Origin: Caecibacter massiliensis
GTDB lineage: Bacteria > Bacillota > Negativicutes > Veillonellales > Megasphaeraceae
Assembly (NCBI GenBank): GCA_900095875.1
Contig: LT608311.1
Coordinates: 372,001 to 436,000 of the forward strand
DNA: 64,000 nucleotides
Reading direction: 5' to 3'
The notes under the pieces are model-generated. The model made no database searches. It saw only the letters and a program-made list of their open reading frames with translations, and had not been told where the DNA came from. Below, piece after piece: positions 47,448-55,805 of the stretch (position 1 is its first letter; the number at the start of each line of letters is the position of its first letter). Position numbers and translations under genes: made by a program.

Positions 47448-49613
47448 ATGAATGAAGAAATGATTATCCATCAGATAGCTTCTGACCTGCATATCCGACC
47501 GGGACAGGTCCGGACCGCATTAGACCTGTTTGCCAGTGGCAATACCATCCCGTTTATCGCCCGATACCGCAAAGAGGCAACGGGGACCCTGGATGAACAA
47601 CAGCTGCGCCAGATCAAGGAACAGTATGAATACGAAGAAACACTCAGCAACCGCAAGGACACGGTACGCCAATCCATCATGGATCAGGGATTATGGAGCA
47701 ATGAAATCAAAAGCCAGCTGGAAAAAGCCCGGCTGTTACAGGATGTAGAAGATATATATCTGCCCTTTAAGCCTAAAAAGCGTACGAAAGCATCGATGGC
47801 CCGCGACGCAGGCCTGACACCTCTGGCTGATTTATTCTGGAATCAGGATATACACGGGCCAGCTCCGGAAAAAGCAGCAGAAGCTTATCTGAGCAAAGAT
47901 GTGCCTACCGTAGAGGATGCCATCCAGGGCGCTGCTAATATTATTGCCGAACGCTGCTCCGAACTCGCCCCATACCGCCGTTTTTTACGTAACGCCTTCT
48001 GGCATGACGGCAAACTCACCTGCTCGCTGCAGGAAGAAGAGGAAAAATCACGGATTTATCTCGCCTATAGAGATTTTCACGAAGCCATCCGGCGCCTGCC
48101 CAGTCATCGTATCCTGGCTATTAACCGCGGGGAAAACCAGAAAGCGCTGAAAGTCAATCTGGAAGTCCGTACCGACGCATATATCAGCCGGTTGTGCCAG
48201 ATGATCATCAAAGGCCCCTCTCCATATAAAGATATACTGGAAAGCGCCGCCACCGACAGCTATAAACGTCTCATCTGTCCCCAGATAGAACGGGAAATCC
48301 GCAATGAACTCACAGAAAAGGCAGAAAAACAGGCTATTCAGGTCTTTGCCTCTAATCTGCGCAGTCTGCTCCTGCAGCCTCCTTTTACCGGTCAGACCAT
48401 TCTCGGTCTCGATCCGGGGTACCGCACAGGCTGCAAAGCTGCTGTCATCGACTCTACCGGTGCCGTGCTGGCCTACGGGACCTATCACCTTACGGGCTCG
48501 GAAAAACAGCGTCATGAAAGCGCCGATGCTCTGACCCACATGATTAGGGAGCACGAAGTTACCCTCATTTCCATCGGTAACGGAACGGCCTCATATGAGA
48601 CGGAACAGTTCGTTTCCCGCTTAATCCATGAACAGCATTTGAAATGCCGCTATCTCATTACCAACGAAGCCGGCGCCTCGGTTTATTCGGCATCGGAACT
48701 GGCCCGGGAGGAATTACCGGATCTGGATGTCACGATACGCGGAGCCGTTTCCATCGCCCGCCGCATCCAGGACCCGCTGGCAGAATCGGTCAAAATCGAC
48801 CCCCAGTCCATCGGTGTCGGCCAGTATCAGCATGATGTCAATCAAAAATCCCTGACGGCAGCACTGGATGCAGTCGTCGAATCGGTTGTCAATTATGTCG
48901 GCGTCGATCTCAATACGGCTTCAGCTGCTCTGTTGCAGCACGTATCGGGCCTGACCTCAGCTACGGCTGCAAACATCGTCACCTATCGCAATGAAAACGG
49001 CCCATTCCACAACCGCCAGGAACTGATGAATGTCAACCGGCTGGGTCCGGCGACATTTACCCAGTGTGCCGGATTTTTACGCATCAAAGACAGTACCCAG
49101 CCACTGGATAATACGTCTGTCCATCCGGAATCGTATGATCTGGCCGCTAAAATCGTGCGTCAGTACGGATTTACTCTGAAAGATCTGAAGAACCCGGCCC
49201 GCCTGCAGGATTTGCAGAGCCGTCTGCAAATGAACGCCGCCCCTAAACTGGCATCGGCCCTCAATGCCGGCGAACCAACAGTCCGTGACATATTGGAAGA
49301 ATTGCGGAAACCCGGCCGGGATGTGCGCAGCGACTTCCCCAAACCGCTGACACGACGCCACGTCCTGTCCCTGGATGAACTGGAAATCGGTTCTATCGTG
49401 CGCGGTACGGTCCACAACGTCGTCGATTTCGGTGCCTTTGTCGATATCGGCCTTAAAACGCCCGGCCTCGTCCACCGGTCAGAATTATGCAATCATCCCT
49501 TCCATCACCCGACAGATATCGTACACGTCGGCGATATCGTAGACTGTATGATTCTTTCTGTAGATACAGAACGGAAACGCATTGCCTTATCCATTAAAAA
49601 AGCAACAATATAA
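47448..49613 (+). CDS. tex: Tex-family RNA-binding transcription accessory protein
   Basis: A 721-residue Spt6-like nucleic-acid-binding protein. In order it shows an N-terminal helical bundle, a YqgF/RNase H-like domain beginning at ILGLDPGYRTGCKAAVID, a helix-hairpin-helix region (GLTSATAANIVTYRNENGPF), and a C-terminal S1 domain (IGSIVRGTVHNVVDFGAFVDIGLK). Tex affects transcription and toxin expression in several bacteria; the exact mechanism is not settled. It is a single-gene unit with a large terminator. Confidence 0.95.
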   Translation: MNEEMIIHQIASDLHIRPGQVRTALDLFASGNTIPFIARYRKEATGTLDEQQLRQIKEQYEYEETLSNRKDTVRQSIMDQGLWSNEIKSQLEKARLLQDVEDIYLPFKPKKRTKASMARDAGLTPLADLFWNQDIHGPAPEKAAEAYLSKDVPTVEDAIQGAANIIAERCSELAPYRRFLRNAFWHDGKLTCSLQEEEEKSRIYLAYRDFHEAIRRLPSHRILAINRGENQKALKVNLEVRTDAYISRLCQMIIKGPSPYKDILESAATDSYKRLICPQIEREIRNELTEKAEKQAIQVFASNLRSLLLQPPFTGQTILGLDPGYRTGCKAAVIDSTGAVLAYGTYHLTGSEKQRHESADALTHMIREHEVTLISIGNGTASYETEQFVSRLIHEQHLKCRYLITNEAGASVYSASELAREELPDLDVTIRGAVSIARRIQDPLAESVKIDPQSIGVGQYQHDVNQKSLTAALDAVVESVVNYVGVDLNTASAALLQHVSGLTSATAANIVTYRNENGPFHNRQELMNVNRLGPATFTQCAGFLRIKDSTQPLDNTSVHPESYDLAAKIVRQYGFTLKDLKNPARLQDLQSRLQMNAAPKLASALNAGEPTVRDILEELRKPGRDVRSDFPKPLTRRHVLSLDELEIGSIVRGTVHNVVDFGAFVDIGLKTPGLVHRSELCNHPFHHPTDIVHVGDIVDCMILSVDTERKRIALSIKKATI

Positions 49614-49670
49614 TATAGATAATATAACAGGCTGCCCTCATCGGACAGCCTGTCATGTTATCTATATTAT
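49610..49670. terminator. Long bidirectional terminator between tex and the flavin oxidoreductase gene
   Basis: An imperfect stem of about 24 pairs: TAATATAGATAA and TAACAGGCTG pair with CAGCCTGT and TTATCTATATTA with small bulges and an 11-base loop. The convergent gene stop lies two bases past it. Confidence 0.8.
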
Positions 49671-49671
49671 A

Positions 49672-50667
49672 CTATTTTCCTAATTCACGTTTCGGCCATT
49701 CCGCATCTTGTAATATGGCCCGGCCAACCCCGATCATATCAGCCGCTCCCGTGACAAGAAGGTCTTCTGCCTGTTCCACTGTCTGTACCCCGCCAGTCAG
49801 GATGACCGGTACGGAAACATGATGACGGATAGCGGAAGACATATCGCGGAAATAACCCGGTTCTGTATGATCCTGGCGGACAAAGAAATTCATGCCGCCT
49901 GATACATCAATCAGATCAACCCCAGCCGTTGCAAACAATTTAGCTGCTTCCACGGCATCATTGATTGTACTGCCGCCCGGCTGATAGTCACATCCGCCAA
50001 ACCGGATAGCCAGCGGATACGCCGTACCGACGACCATACGGATAGCATGGATGACCTGCAAATGGAAATGAACACGTTTTTCCAGCGTGTCACAGCCATA
50101 GGCGTCGTTACGGTGGTTGGTAAGTGGTGAATAAAATTGGTTCAGCAGATATCCATGAGCCGCATGGATTTCCACGCCGTCATATCCGGACGCTTTGGCT
50201 CTGCCGGCAGCGGCGGCATATTCTGCTACGAGTACCTGTATTTCTTCGACAGATAACTCCCGTGGCAGGACCTGGCTCTGTTTCTGACGGGGATGTAGTA
50301 CAGGAGACGGGCCCACAGCCTGCTGCCGCGTCACAATGGGATCGGCAATAGAACCGGCATGATTAATCTGAGCAAACACACGCGTACTCCCTTCGCGGTG
50401 GATACACCGGGTCAGCTGCCGCAGGCCGCCAATATCGCCATTGCGGGAAATGGAAATCTGATTCGGATCGGCTTTTCCTTGCTTATCAATATACATATGC
50501 TCCGTAATGATCAGACCCAGATAGCCCTTTTCTGCCCGTTTCTGATAATACTTACATATTTCTTCATCAATGTAGCCATGAGAAGCAGCCCGGGTAGCCA
50601 TAGGCGGCATGACGATACGGTTCGTCAGCGTAAGATGATGAATCGACAGCGGTTCTTTCCATTTCAT
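49672..50667 (-). CDS. NADH:flavin oxidoreductase (old yellow enzyme family)
   Basis: A 331-residue FMN-dependent TIM-barrel enzyme. Typical motifs are LTNRIVMPPMATRAAS near the N terminus, QINHAGSIAD, the active-site GVEIHAAHGYLLNQFYSP and VDLIDVSGGMNF, and MIGVGRAILQD at the end. It lacks the C-terminal iron-sulfur and pyridine-nucleotide domains of the longer 2,4-dienoyl-CoA reductases, so it is a short OYE acting on enones or similar compounds. I prefer the ATG at 50667; a TTG at 50673 lies too close to the GGAG site. Confidence 0.87.
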   Translation of the reverse strand: MKWKEPLSIHHLTLTNRIVMPPMATRAASHGYIDEEICKYYQKRAEKGYLGLIITEHMYIDKQGKADPNQISISRNGDIGGLRQLTRCIHREGSTRVFAQINHAGSIADPIVTRQQAVGPSPVLHPRQKQSQVLPRELSVEEIQVLVAEYAAAAGRAKASGYDGVEIHAAHGYLLNQFYSPLTNHRNDAYGCDTLEKRVHFHLQVIHAIRMVVGTAYPLAIRFGGCDYQPGGSTINDAVEAAKLFATAGVDLIDVSGGMNFFVRQDHTEPGYFRDMSSAIRHHVSVPVILTGGVQTVEQAEDLLVTGAADMIGVGRAILQDAEWPKRELGK

Positions 50668-50748
50668 TATCAATCACTCCTTACAAGCTAAAATTACATG
50701 TTATTTCGTAACCATTCTTTTCTTTTAGTATACCATTAAACACGACTA

Positions 50749-50795
50749 TCCTATAGGAAATTTTTAGTCTTATTCCGGGAAAATTTCCTGTAGGA
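50749..50795. repeat. 16-bp inverted repeat of unknown role
   Basis: TCCTATAGGAAATTTT and AAAATTTCCTGTAGGA (15 of 16 complementary, the last a G-U) around a 15-base loop. It lies between the OYE promoter region and the folE terminator and has no T tract, so it is not an obvious terminator. Confidence 0.6.
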
Positions 50796-50823
50796 ATCGT
50801 CTCTGGTTCGCGTATACAAAAGA

Positions 50824-50869
50824 GAGGCAGCGGCAAACATAGCTTTTAATGCTCATTTGCCACTGCCTC
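50824..50869 (-). terminator. Terminator of the queD-queE-folE operon
   Basis: Minus-strand arms GAGGCAG/CTGCCTC and GGCAAA/TTTGCC with one mismatch between, then TCTCTTTTG. It follows folE directly. Confidence 0.7.
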
Positions 50870-50874
50870 ATTTG

Positions 50875-51444
50875 TTATCGCAGGTAGAGTTGCAATGCCG
50901 GTTCTTCCTTAAAACGGCCCCGCAGTTCGACCGTACGCGTTTTCGCATCCGTTTTCTTGATTCCCCGGGCACTGACACAACTGTGCCGGCCTTCCAGGAG
51001 GACAGCAATATCCGTACTGCCTGTGATTTCTCCCAGAATATCGGCAATATCACGGCCCAGCCGTTCCTGAAGCTGCAGCCGCCGCCCGGCCATGTCACAG
51101 ATGCGGGCAATCTTAGAAAGACCAATGACCTTGCCTTTGGGAATATAGGCAACGGTCGCTTTCATATCGTACATGAGGGCCATATGATGTTCACAGTACG
51201 AAAAAAGGTCAATATCTTTCATGACGACGACCTGATCGCTGCCTGCACTGGTCGTATCTTCTGCAAAGGTCTTATCCAGCATCTGTGCTAGTTCATGATT
51301 CGTGTAATTCATGCCGTCAAAGACTTCCTGGTACATTTTGGCTACCCGTTTCGGCGTTTCCACCAGGCCCTCCCGGTCAGGATTTTCTCCGAGAGCAATG
51401 AGAATCCCCCGTACATGTTCTTCTATCGCTTTGGTATCAATCAT
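50875..51444 (-). CDS. folE: GTP cyclohydrolase I
   Basis: Makes 7,8-dihydroneopterin triphosphate from GTP, the entry step for both folate and queuosine. The 189-residue protein has the FolE core with zinc ligands in [13 protein letters not shown] and CVSARG. It starts at the ATG at 51444 ([10 protein letters not shown]) after a GGGGGGT site and lies two bases from queE. Its position in a queD-queE-folE run under preQ1 control suggests that it serves queuosine synthesis here. Confidence 0.96.
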   Translation of the reverse strand: MIDTKAIEEHVRGILIALGENPDREGLVETPKRVAKMYQEVFDGMNYTNHELAQMLDKTFAEDTTSAGSDQVVVMKDIDLFSYCEHHMALMYDMKATVAYIPKGKVIGLSKIARICDMAGRRLQLQERLGRDIADILGEITGSTDIAVLLEGRHSCVSARGIKKTDAKTRTVELRGRFKEEPALQLYLR

Positions 51445-51445
51445 A

Positions 51446-52102
51446 TCAGACCCCCCGTTTCTCTGGATCCCAGATAACCTTATGTATCTGGATTTGTAAA
51501 CGCACATCGTTCATTTTATGTGTTTCCATGAAAGCAACCATATCGACCGGTTCAATCGAACCGAATACTGGACTGAGATACACATGGCATCGTTCTGTCA
51601 GCCTGTACTCTTGTATGACTTCCCACGCCCGCTGCAGGTCTTCCTGGCTGCCGCAGACAAACTTCACCGTATCCTGCTTTTCCAGGACAGAAAAATTCTC
51701 CACTTTCATAGCCCGTTCCCAGCCGCTGGAAGGCAATTTGTAATCCACCGTAAAGACAGGCCGCGCAGGCGTACAGAATGGACGCAGGTCTACAGCGCCG
51801 TTCGTTTCAATTTCTACGCGGATTTTTGGCTGTGCCAGGAGTTTTTCTATTAATTCAGCGATTCCCTGAGACAGCAGCGGTTCCCCACCAGTGAGCGTAA
51901 CATTATGCACGCCCGTAGACAGGACGTACTCCACGATTTCATCCGGTGTCAGTTCTTCATAGGGACAATCCGCTTCATAGGCCCATGACGTATCACAGTA
52001 ACTGCAGCGGAGATTACATCCCTGAAAACGCACAAATACAGACAACTCACCTGCCCGGTTCCCTTCCCCGTTGATACTGATAAATTTCTCTGCTACCTTC
52101 AT
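51446..52102 (-). CDS. queE: 7-carboxy-7-deazaguanine synthase
   Basis: Radical-SAM enzyme that turns 6-carboxytetrahydropterin into 7-carboxy-7-deazaguanine. The 218-residue protein has the iron-sulfur ligand motif in [18 protein letters not shown] (C-x3-C-x2-C), [10 protein letters not shown] for SAM binding and [11 protein letters not shown]. The chosen ATG (52102) has GGAGG upstream and lies one base past the queD stop. QueC and QueF are not in this window. Confidence 0.96.
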   Translation of the reverse strand: MKVAEKFISINGEGNRAGELSVFVRFQGCNLRCSYCDTSWAYEADCPYEELTPDEIVEYVLSTGVHNVTLTGGEPLLSQGIAELIEKLLAQPKIRVEIETNGAVDLRPFCTPARPVFTVDYKLPSSGWERAMKVENFSVLEKQDTVKFVCGSQEDLQRAWEVIQEYRLTERCHVYLSPVFGSIEPVDMVAFMETHKMNDVRLQIQIHKVIWDPEKRGV

Positions 52103-52103
52103 G

Positions 52104-52523
52104 TCAGCCTCCATAAGACGCACAATTATTAGGCGTTTCGTATACATCTACGCGGGAAACATCATATCCCTGCTGTTGCATCGTTTCATAAATATGGCGG
52201 GAAAACTCCTCTGCCGTCGGCCGGAAAGGCACTTCATGGAGACAGAAATCTTCTTCCTTCAAGGCGGCTACAGTCTTTTCCTTCAGAGACCCCGTTTCAT
52301 ATATCAGGCTATGGTCATAGAAATCACAAATATCTTTCAGACTCTTTTTCAAGTCAGAAAAATCCACTACCATACTGCGGCATTGTGCATCAGTCCGCAA
52401 CTTGTCCGACCGGATTTCTACGATGACCCGCCAGCGGTGACCGTGCAGATTATGGCATTTTCCTGCATACCCTTTAAGAAAATGAGCCGCATCAAATGAT
52501 TGTTCTGTCTTTAAATAATACAT
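52104..52523 (-). CDS. queD: 6-carboxy-5,6,7,8-tetrahydropterin synthase
   Basis: Second step of queuosine biosynthesis, a homologue of PTPS. The 139-residue protein has SFDAAHFLKGYAGKCHNLHGHRW with the zinc ligands His, His-x-His and the catalytic Cys, plus PTAEEFSRHIYETM. It starts at 52523 (MYYLKTEQ), with AGGAG upstream. The leader has a preQ1 aptamer and a terminator just before the ribosome site. Confidence 0.95.
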   Translation of the reverse strand: MYYLKTEQSFDAAHFLKGYAGKCHNLHGHRWRVIVEIRSDKLRTDAQCRSMVVDFSDLKKSLKDICDFYDHSLIYETGSLKEKTVAALKEEDFCLHEVPFRPTAEEFSRHIYETMQQQGYDVSRVDVYETPNNCASYGG

Positions 52524-52536
52524 GGCTGTACTCCTA

Positions 52537-52567
52537 TAAAAAAACAGCCCTGCCAAAGCAGAGCTGT
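52537..52567 (-). terminator. Leader attenuator terminator before queD
   Basis: A 10-bp stem (ACAGCTCTGC/GCAGGGCTGT, one G-U pair) with a CAAA-complement loop is followed by TTTTTTTA, just 7 bases before the queD ribosome site. It is the output element of the preQ1 riboswitch. Confidence 0.85.
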
Positions 52568-52585
52568 CTCACACAAATAAACAGT

Positions 52586-52627
52586 CCTGGTTTTGTTTTA
52601 CGACAGGATGGTACAAGCGAACTGTCG
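52586..52627 (-). ncRNA. PreQ1-I riboswitch aptamer
   Basis: On the minus strand: P1 arms CGACAG and CTGTCG, between them TTCGCTTGTACCATC with the conserved TTC and ACCAT, then an A-rich tail TAAAACAAAACCAGG that could form the pseudoknot with the loop ACC. Layout and key positions match the preQ1 class I aptamer. It senses the queuosine precursor 7-aminomethyl-7-deazaguanine and probably controls termination at 52537. Confidence 0.82.
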
Positions 52628-52646
52628 ATATGGCTTAACGAACATT

Positions 52647-52675
52647 ATTTTACACGTACTCCGCAGAGCTGTCAA
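52647..52675 (-). promoter_or_regulatory. Promoter of the queDE-folE operon
   Basis: TTGACA (52670-52675), 17 bases, TAAAAT (52647-52652) on the minus strand, directly before the preQ1 aptamer. Confidence 0.8.
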
Positions 52676-52681
52676 TAAAAA

Positions 52682-52957
52682 TCAGGGAAGATATACGTCG
52701 CTGTAGTCTTTATGACGCATGAACCAGCGGGACGCATAGGAGCACGAAGCCTTGGTCTGATGCCCCGTACTGCGAATATAATCAGCCGCTGCCTGAACCA
52801 AACGGCCAGCCGCTCCCTGACCGCGCATACTATCATCGACTTCCGTATGGACGATGTCATAATCGCCCTGTTCGTCCTGGAAAAAATCAACTTCCCCGAC
52901 GGTCTTTCCTTCTTCATTCTCTATCCAAATCTTATTGGGACTATACTGCAAATTCAT
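52682..52957 (-). CDS. GNAT-family N-acetyltransferase (short YidJ-like)
   Basis: A 91-residue acetyltransferase fold of the compact COG2388/Yjdj type. DSMRGQGAAGRLVQAAADYI holds the acetyl-CoA pyrophosphate loop (RGQGAA), and the C-terminal CSYASRWFMRHKDYSDVY is typical of this subgroup. These small members are fairly common in Firmicutes; the acceptor substrate is unknown. Its stop codon abuts the queDE-folE promoter. Confidence 0.85.
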   Translation of the reverse strand: MNLQYSPNKIWIENEEGKTVGEVDFFQDEQGDYDIVHTEVDDSMRGQGAAGRLVQAAADYIRSTGHQTKASCSYASRWFMRHKDYSDVYLP

Positions 52958-53047
52958 GATATATCACCTCTAATTCGTAGTATATCAGATGCACAAATTC
53001 TTGTCTGTTGGTTTTGCAACGATGCGACAGCCTATATTTCTATTATT

Positions 53048-54298
53048 TTACAATTTTTCTTCTCTAAATTCTTTATATAATCTATTAAACTTATCTTTAT
53101 TCAGTTCTTTTTCCCAGCAGGATACGACAACCGTTGCCATGCAGTTGCCGCATACATTACAGATGGTCCGGATCATATCGAGGATGCGGTCAATTCCCAG
53201 GAGAATGGCTACCCCTTCTGTGGGCAGATTGAAGGCGGCAGCTGTCGCGGCGACGACGATAATGCCGGCACCGGGGACACCGGCAATGCCTTTGGTGGAA
53301 AGCATGAGCGTCACCATGACCAGAAGTTGTTGCTCGATAGGCATGGCGATGCCATAAAGCTGGGCGATAAACAAGATTCCGGCCGAGCTATACAGTGTCG
53401 AGCCATCGAGATTGAAAGAGTATCCCGTCGGCATGACGAAAGTCACCGTCGCTTCGGGTACGCCAAGACGGTGGAGACGTTTCATCGCGCCGGGCAAAGC
53501 CGCTTCACTGCTGGCAGTAGAAAAGGCAAGGAAAAGAATATCTTTCAGGGCCAGAATCAGGTGGAAAAAATTAATTTTTGTAAATACACTGGCAATCGTG
53601 GCTACAACGGCAATAAACAACGCCGTGGCCCCGGCGACGGAAAGAATCAGTTTTCCCAGTGGGATCAGCATAGTTATACCATAACTGCCTACAGTATACG
53701 CAATCATGGCAAAGACCCCCAGAGGGGCAAAATGCATGACATAGTTAGTCACTTTGAACATAGCCTCTGCTACACTCTGACAGAAATTGACAATGAGCGT
53801 CCCCTTTTCTCCAATATGAGCGACGGCAACGCCGAAGAAACAGGCAAAGAAAATAATCTGGAGCATATCCTGCCGTGCCGCTGCATCGACAATATTCGTG
53901 GGGATAATGTGAAGTACATACTGCACCATATCGATGCTGTGCTGGCCTGCCGCCGCAACTGCATCCGAACCAGCCGTGGCTGCCGACAAAGGCACGCCCA
54001 CGCCGGGTTCCGTCACATTCATGACAAATAAACCAATAACCAGGGCAATGGTCGTCGCAAATTCAAACCAAATAATAGCCTTTCCGCCCAGACGTCCCAG
54101 TTTCTTAAAATCGCCAGTCCCGGCAATCCCCATAACGAGGGTGCTGAAAATAAGCGGTACGACAATCATCTTGATCATCCGCAGGAACGCATCGCCAAAC
54201 GGCTTTAAATGACCTGCCAGATCAGGAACCACATACCCCATGAGCGCACCCAGTGCCAATCCCAAAAAAATCTGTGTACTCAGCCCTATTTTCTTCAC
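53048..54298 (-). CDS. Dicarboxylate/amino acid:cation symporter (GltP/DctA family)
   Basis: A 416-residue inner-membrane transporter of the DAACS (EAAT-like) family. It shows the serine-rich loop of hairpin HP1 (FSTASSEAALPGAMKRL), the NLDGST motif of TM7 (GYSFNLDGSTLY) and AGVPGAGIIVVAATAAAF for HP2. These bind an anionic amino acid or C4-dicarboxylate with Na+ or H+. Glutamate, aspartate, fumarate or succinate are candidates. It diverges from the CCG-domain gene; the intervening 280 bases hold that gene's promoter and no further gene. Confidence 0.93.
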   Translation of the reverse strand: MKKIGLSTQIFLGLALGALMGYVVPDLAGHLKPFGDAFLRMIKMIVVPLIFSTLVMGIAGTGDFKKLGRLGGKAIIWFEFATTIALVIGLFVMNVTEPGVGVPLSAATAGSDAVAAAGQHSIDMVQYVLHIIPTNIVDAAARQDMLQIIFFACFFGVAVAHIGEKGTLIVNFCQSVAEAMFKVTNYVMHFAPLGVFAMIAYTVGSYGITMLIPLGKLILSVAGATALFIAVVATIASVFTKINFFHLILALKDILFLAFSTASSEAALPGAMKRLHRLGVPEATVTFVMPTGYSFNLDGSTLYSSAGILFIAQLYGIAMPIEQQLLVMVTLMLSTKGIAGVPGAGIIVVAATAAAFNLPTEGVAILLGIDRILDMIRTICNVCGNCMATVVVSCWEKELNKDKFNRLYKEFREEKL

Positions 54299-54504
54299 GC
54301 TATATCTCCTTATAAAATACGGTTACAATTACAAGCTCTTTCATTTTATAGTATTTCTTCCCAGTCTACAATATAAATTTTGATATCAAAAGAAGAAATA
54401 TGTTATGAAAGTGAAGAATGCCATTATTATTGTTATATAAAACACTAAAATAATGTATTCCTGACTTTTTACCCTAAATTTTACGGAGAAACACAGAACG
54501 CTTA

Positions 54505-54551
54505 TTGCAAATCCTAGTGATTCGTGTTATAATATTTGTAAATAACAAATA
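54505..54551 (+). promoter_or_regulatory. Promoter and palindromic operator of the CCG-domain gene
   Basis: TTGCAA (54505-54510), 17 bases, TATAAT (54528-54533), followed by the perfect inverted repeat TATTTGT-AAATA-ACAAATA (54533-54551) at the transcription start. The palindrome contains the TTATTTGTT 9-mer on the minus strand. Confidence 0.75.
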
Positions 54552-54581
54552 AAAAATATTAATTAAAAAGAGGTGTCAATT

Positions 54582-55004
54582 ATGGATACGTTTGACAACA
54601 TTGCCCAGTACCCAATTTATTTTGCTCCCGGCTGTCAGCTCCTGCAGTTACAGCCTACAATGGTTTCTGATGTGTATGATTACCTGCGCCGTCTCTTTGG
54701 CAACAAGATTCGTCTCTATACCCGCTGCTGCGGTCTTGACGATGCAAATCAGCACGATGAAGAAGCCGTTTTTATCACCTTGTGCGATACGTGTTTCAAA
54801 ATCTATGGCAGTACGTATGCCAATCTCCACATGCGCGACTTCTGGGATGTATATGATGAATATAAATCCATTTATCCCTTAGGTGATAAAGAAGACGAAT
54901 TGAGAAAAGCTCTTAAATCAACACTTTGTGATTATACCCTTCCCCAGAAAGCCTTGAAAAACTGGATGGAAGAATGGAAAACTTGGAGCACAAAAGAAGA
55001 TTAA
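54582..55004 (+). CDS. Single CCG-domain (heterodisulfide reductase-like cysteine-rich) protein
   Basis: A 140-residue soluble protein. It has FAPGC18, then R-C49-C50-G and LC68-DTC71, the cysteine layout of the CCG domain of HdrB, GlpC and LUD-type proteins, which bind an iron-sulfur or non-cubane cluster. The spacing between CCG and CxxC is only about 16 residues against ~33 or more in HdrB, and there is only one domain, so it is an unusual variant. Start: ATG at 54582, 7 bases after GAGGTG. It lies ahead of a rubrerythrin gene and both have a related palindrome in the promoter. Electron transfer in oxidative defence is a guess. Confidence 0.65.
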   Translation: MDTFDNIAQYPIYFAPGCQLLQLQPTMVSDVYDYLRRLFGNKIRLYTRCCGLDDANQHDEEAVFITLCDTCFKIYGSTYANLHMRDFWDVYDEYKSIYPLGDKEDELRKALKSTLCDYTLPQKALKNWMEEWKTWSTKED

Positions 55005-55007
55005 CTC

Positions 55008-55067
55008 TTGCATTTATCCCGGTAACCTGTTATAATGTGTTCGTAATAAATAATAGTTATTTGTTAC
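55008..55067 (+). promoter_or_regulatory. Rubrerythrin promoter with palindromic operator
   Basis: TTGCAT (55008-55013), 17 bases, consensus TATAAT (55031-55036), then the inverted repeat GTAATAAATAA-TAG-TTATTTGTTAC (55043-55067, 10 of 11 pairs). A PerR/Fur-type operator is likely from position and symmetry. Confidence 0.75.
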
Positions 55068-55127
55068 GAGATATTTAAGATATTCCCATTATATAATTAT
55101 GTTTGATATGATCAGGAGGTAACAATT

Positions 55128-55676
55128 ATGAAAAAATTTGTATGTGGCGTTTGCGGTTACGTTTTTGAAGGCAATGATGCTCCGGAAAAATGTCCTCAGT
55201 GCGGTGCTCCGAAAGAAAAATTCACTCTCGTTCCGGAAGGACCGAAAACCTATGCTGACGAACATCAGGTAGGCGTTGCCAAAGGCCTCGATGAAAAAGT
55301 TGTAGAAGGTCTCCGCCTCAACTTCACCGGTGAATGTTCTGAAGTCGGCATGTACCTCGCTATGAGCCGTGTTGCTGACCGCCAGGGTTATCCGGAAGTT
55401 GCCGAAGCTTACAAACGCATCGCTTTTGAAGAAGCTGAACACGCTGCTAAATTTGCTGAACTCCTCGGCGAAGTTGTAACAGCTGATACAAAAGAAAACC
55501 TCGAAATGCGTGCCCTCGCTGAACAGGGTGCCTGCGCTGGCAAGAAAGAAATTGCAACGCTGGCTAAACAGCTCGGCTATGATGCTATCCATGATACAGT
55601 TCATGAAATGGCAAAAGACGAAGCTCGTCATGGCCGTGTATTCGATGGCCTCCTCGCCCGTTATTTCGCAAAATAA
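55128..55676 (+). CDS. Rubrerythrin
   Basis: A 182-residue peroxide-reducing protein. An N-terminal rubredoxin-like Fe(Cys)4 site (C6, C9, C22, C25) precedes a ferritin-like four-helix di-iron domain with Glu/His ligands in [25 protein letters not shown] and [12 protein letters not shown]. The order (rubredoxin first) makes it a reverse rubrerythrin, common in anaerobes. AGGAGG precedes the ATG and the gene has its own promoter and terminator. It is likely reduced by rubredoxin and induced by peroxide. Confidence 0.95.
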   Translation: MKKFVCGVCGYVFEGNDAPEKCPQCGAPKEKFTLVPEGPKTYADEHQVGVAKGLDEKVVEGLRLNFTGECSEVGMYLAMSRVADRQGYPEVAEAYKRIAFEEAEHAAKFAELLGEVVTADTKENLEMRALAEQGACAGKKEIATLAKQLGYDAIHDTVHEMAKDEARHGRVFDGLLARYFAK

Positions 55677-55694
55677 GTTGCATAGATATATATT

Positions 55695-55727
55695 AAAGAC
55701 CTGCTGCACTTCAGTAGGTCTTTTTTT
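55695..55727 (+). terminator. Terminator of the rubrerythrin gene
   Basis: A stem AAAGACCTGCTG/CAGTAGGTCTTT with one G-U pair and a CACTT loop, followed by a run of seven Ts. Confidence 0.85.
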
Positions 55728-55751
55728 CATTCCCGTTTATCCTTTACTATC

Positions 55752-55792
55752 AAAAAACGAGAGCCATCACTTATCGTGACAGCTCTCGTTTC
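55752..55792 (-). terminator. Terminator of nadD
   Basis: A 14-bp stem with two G-U pairs (ACGAGAGCTGTCAC arm on the minus strand) closes on a five-base loop and is followed by TTTTTTG. Confidence 0.8.
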
Positions 55793-55805
55793 TTTGTATT
55801 CAAGG

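Noticed and set aside
52537-52567. Plain terminator of the GNAT gene
   Set aside because: A near-consensus promoter and the preQ1 aptamer lie between the GNAT stop and this hairpin, so it belongs to the queD leader.
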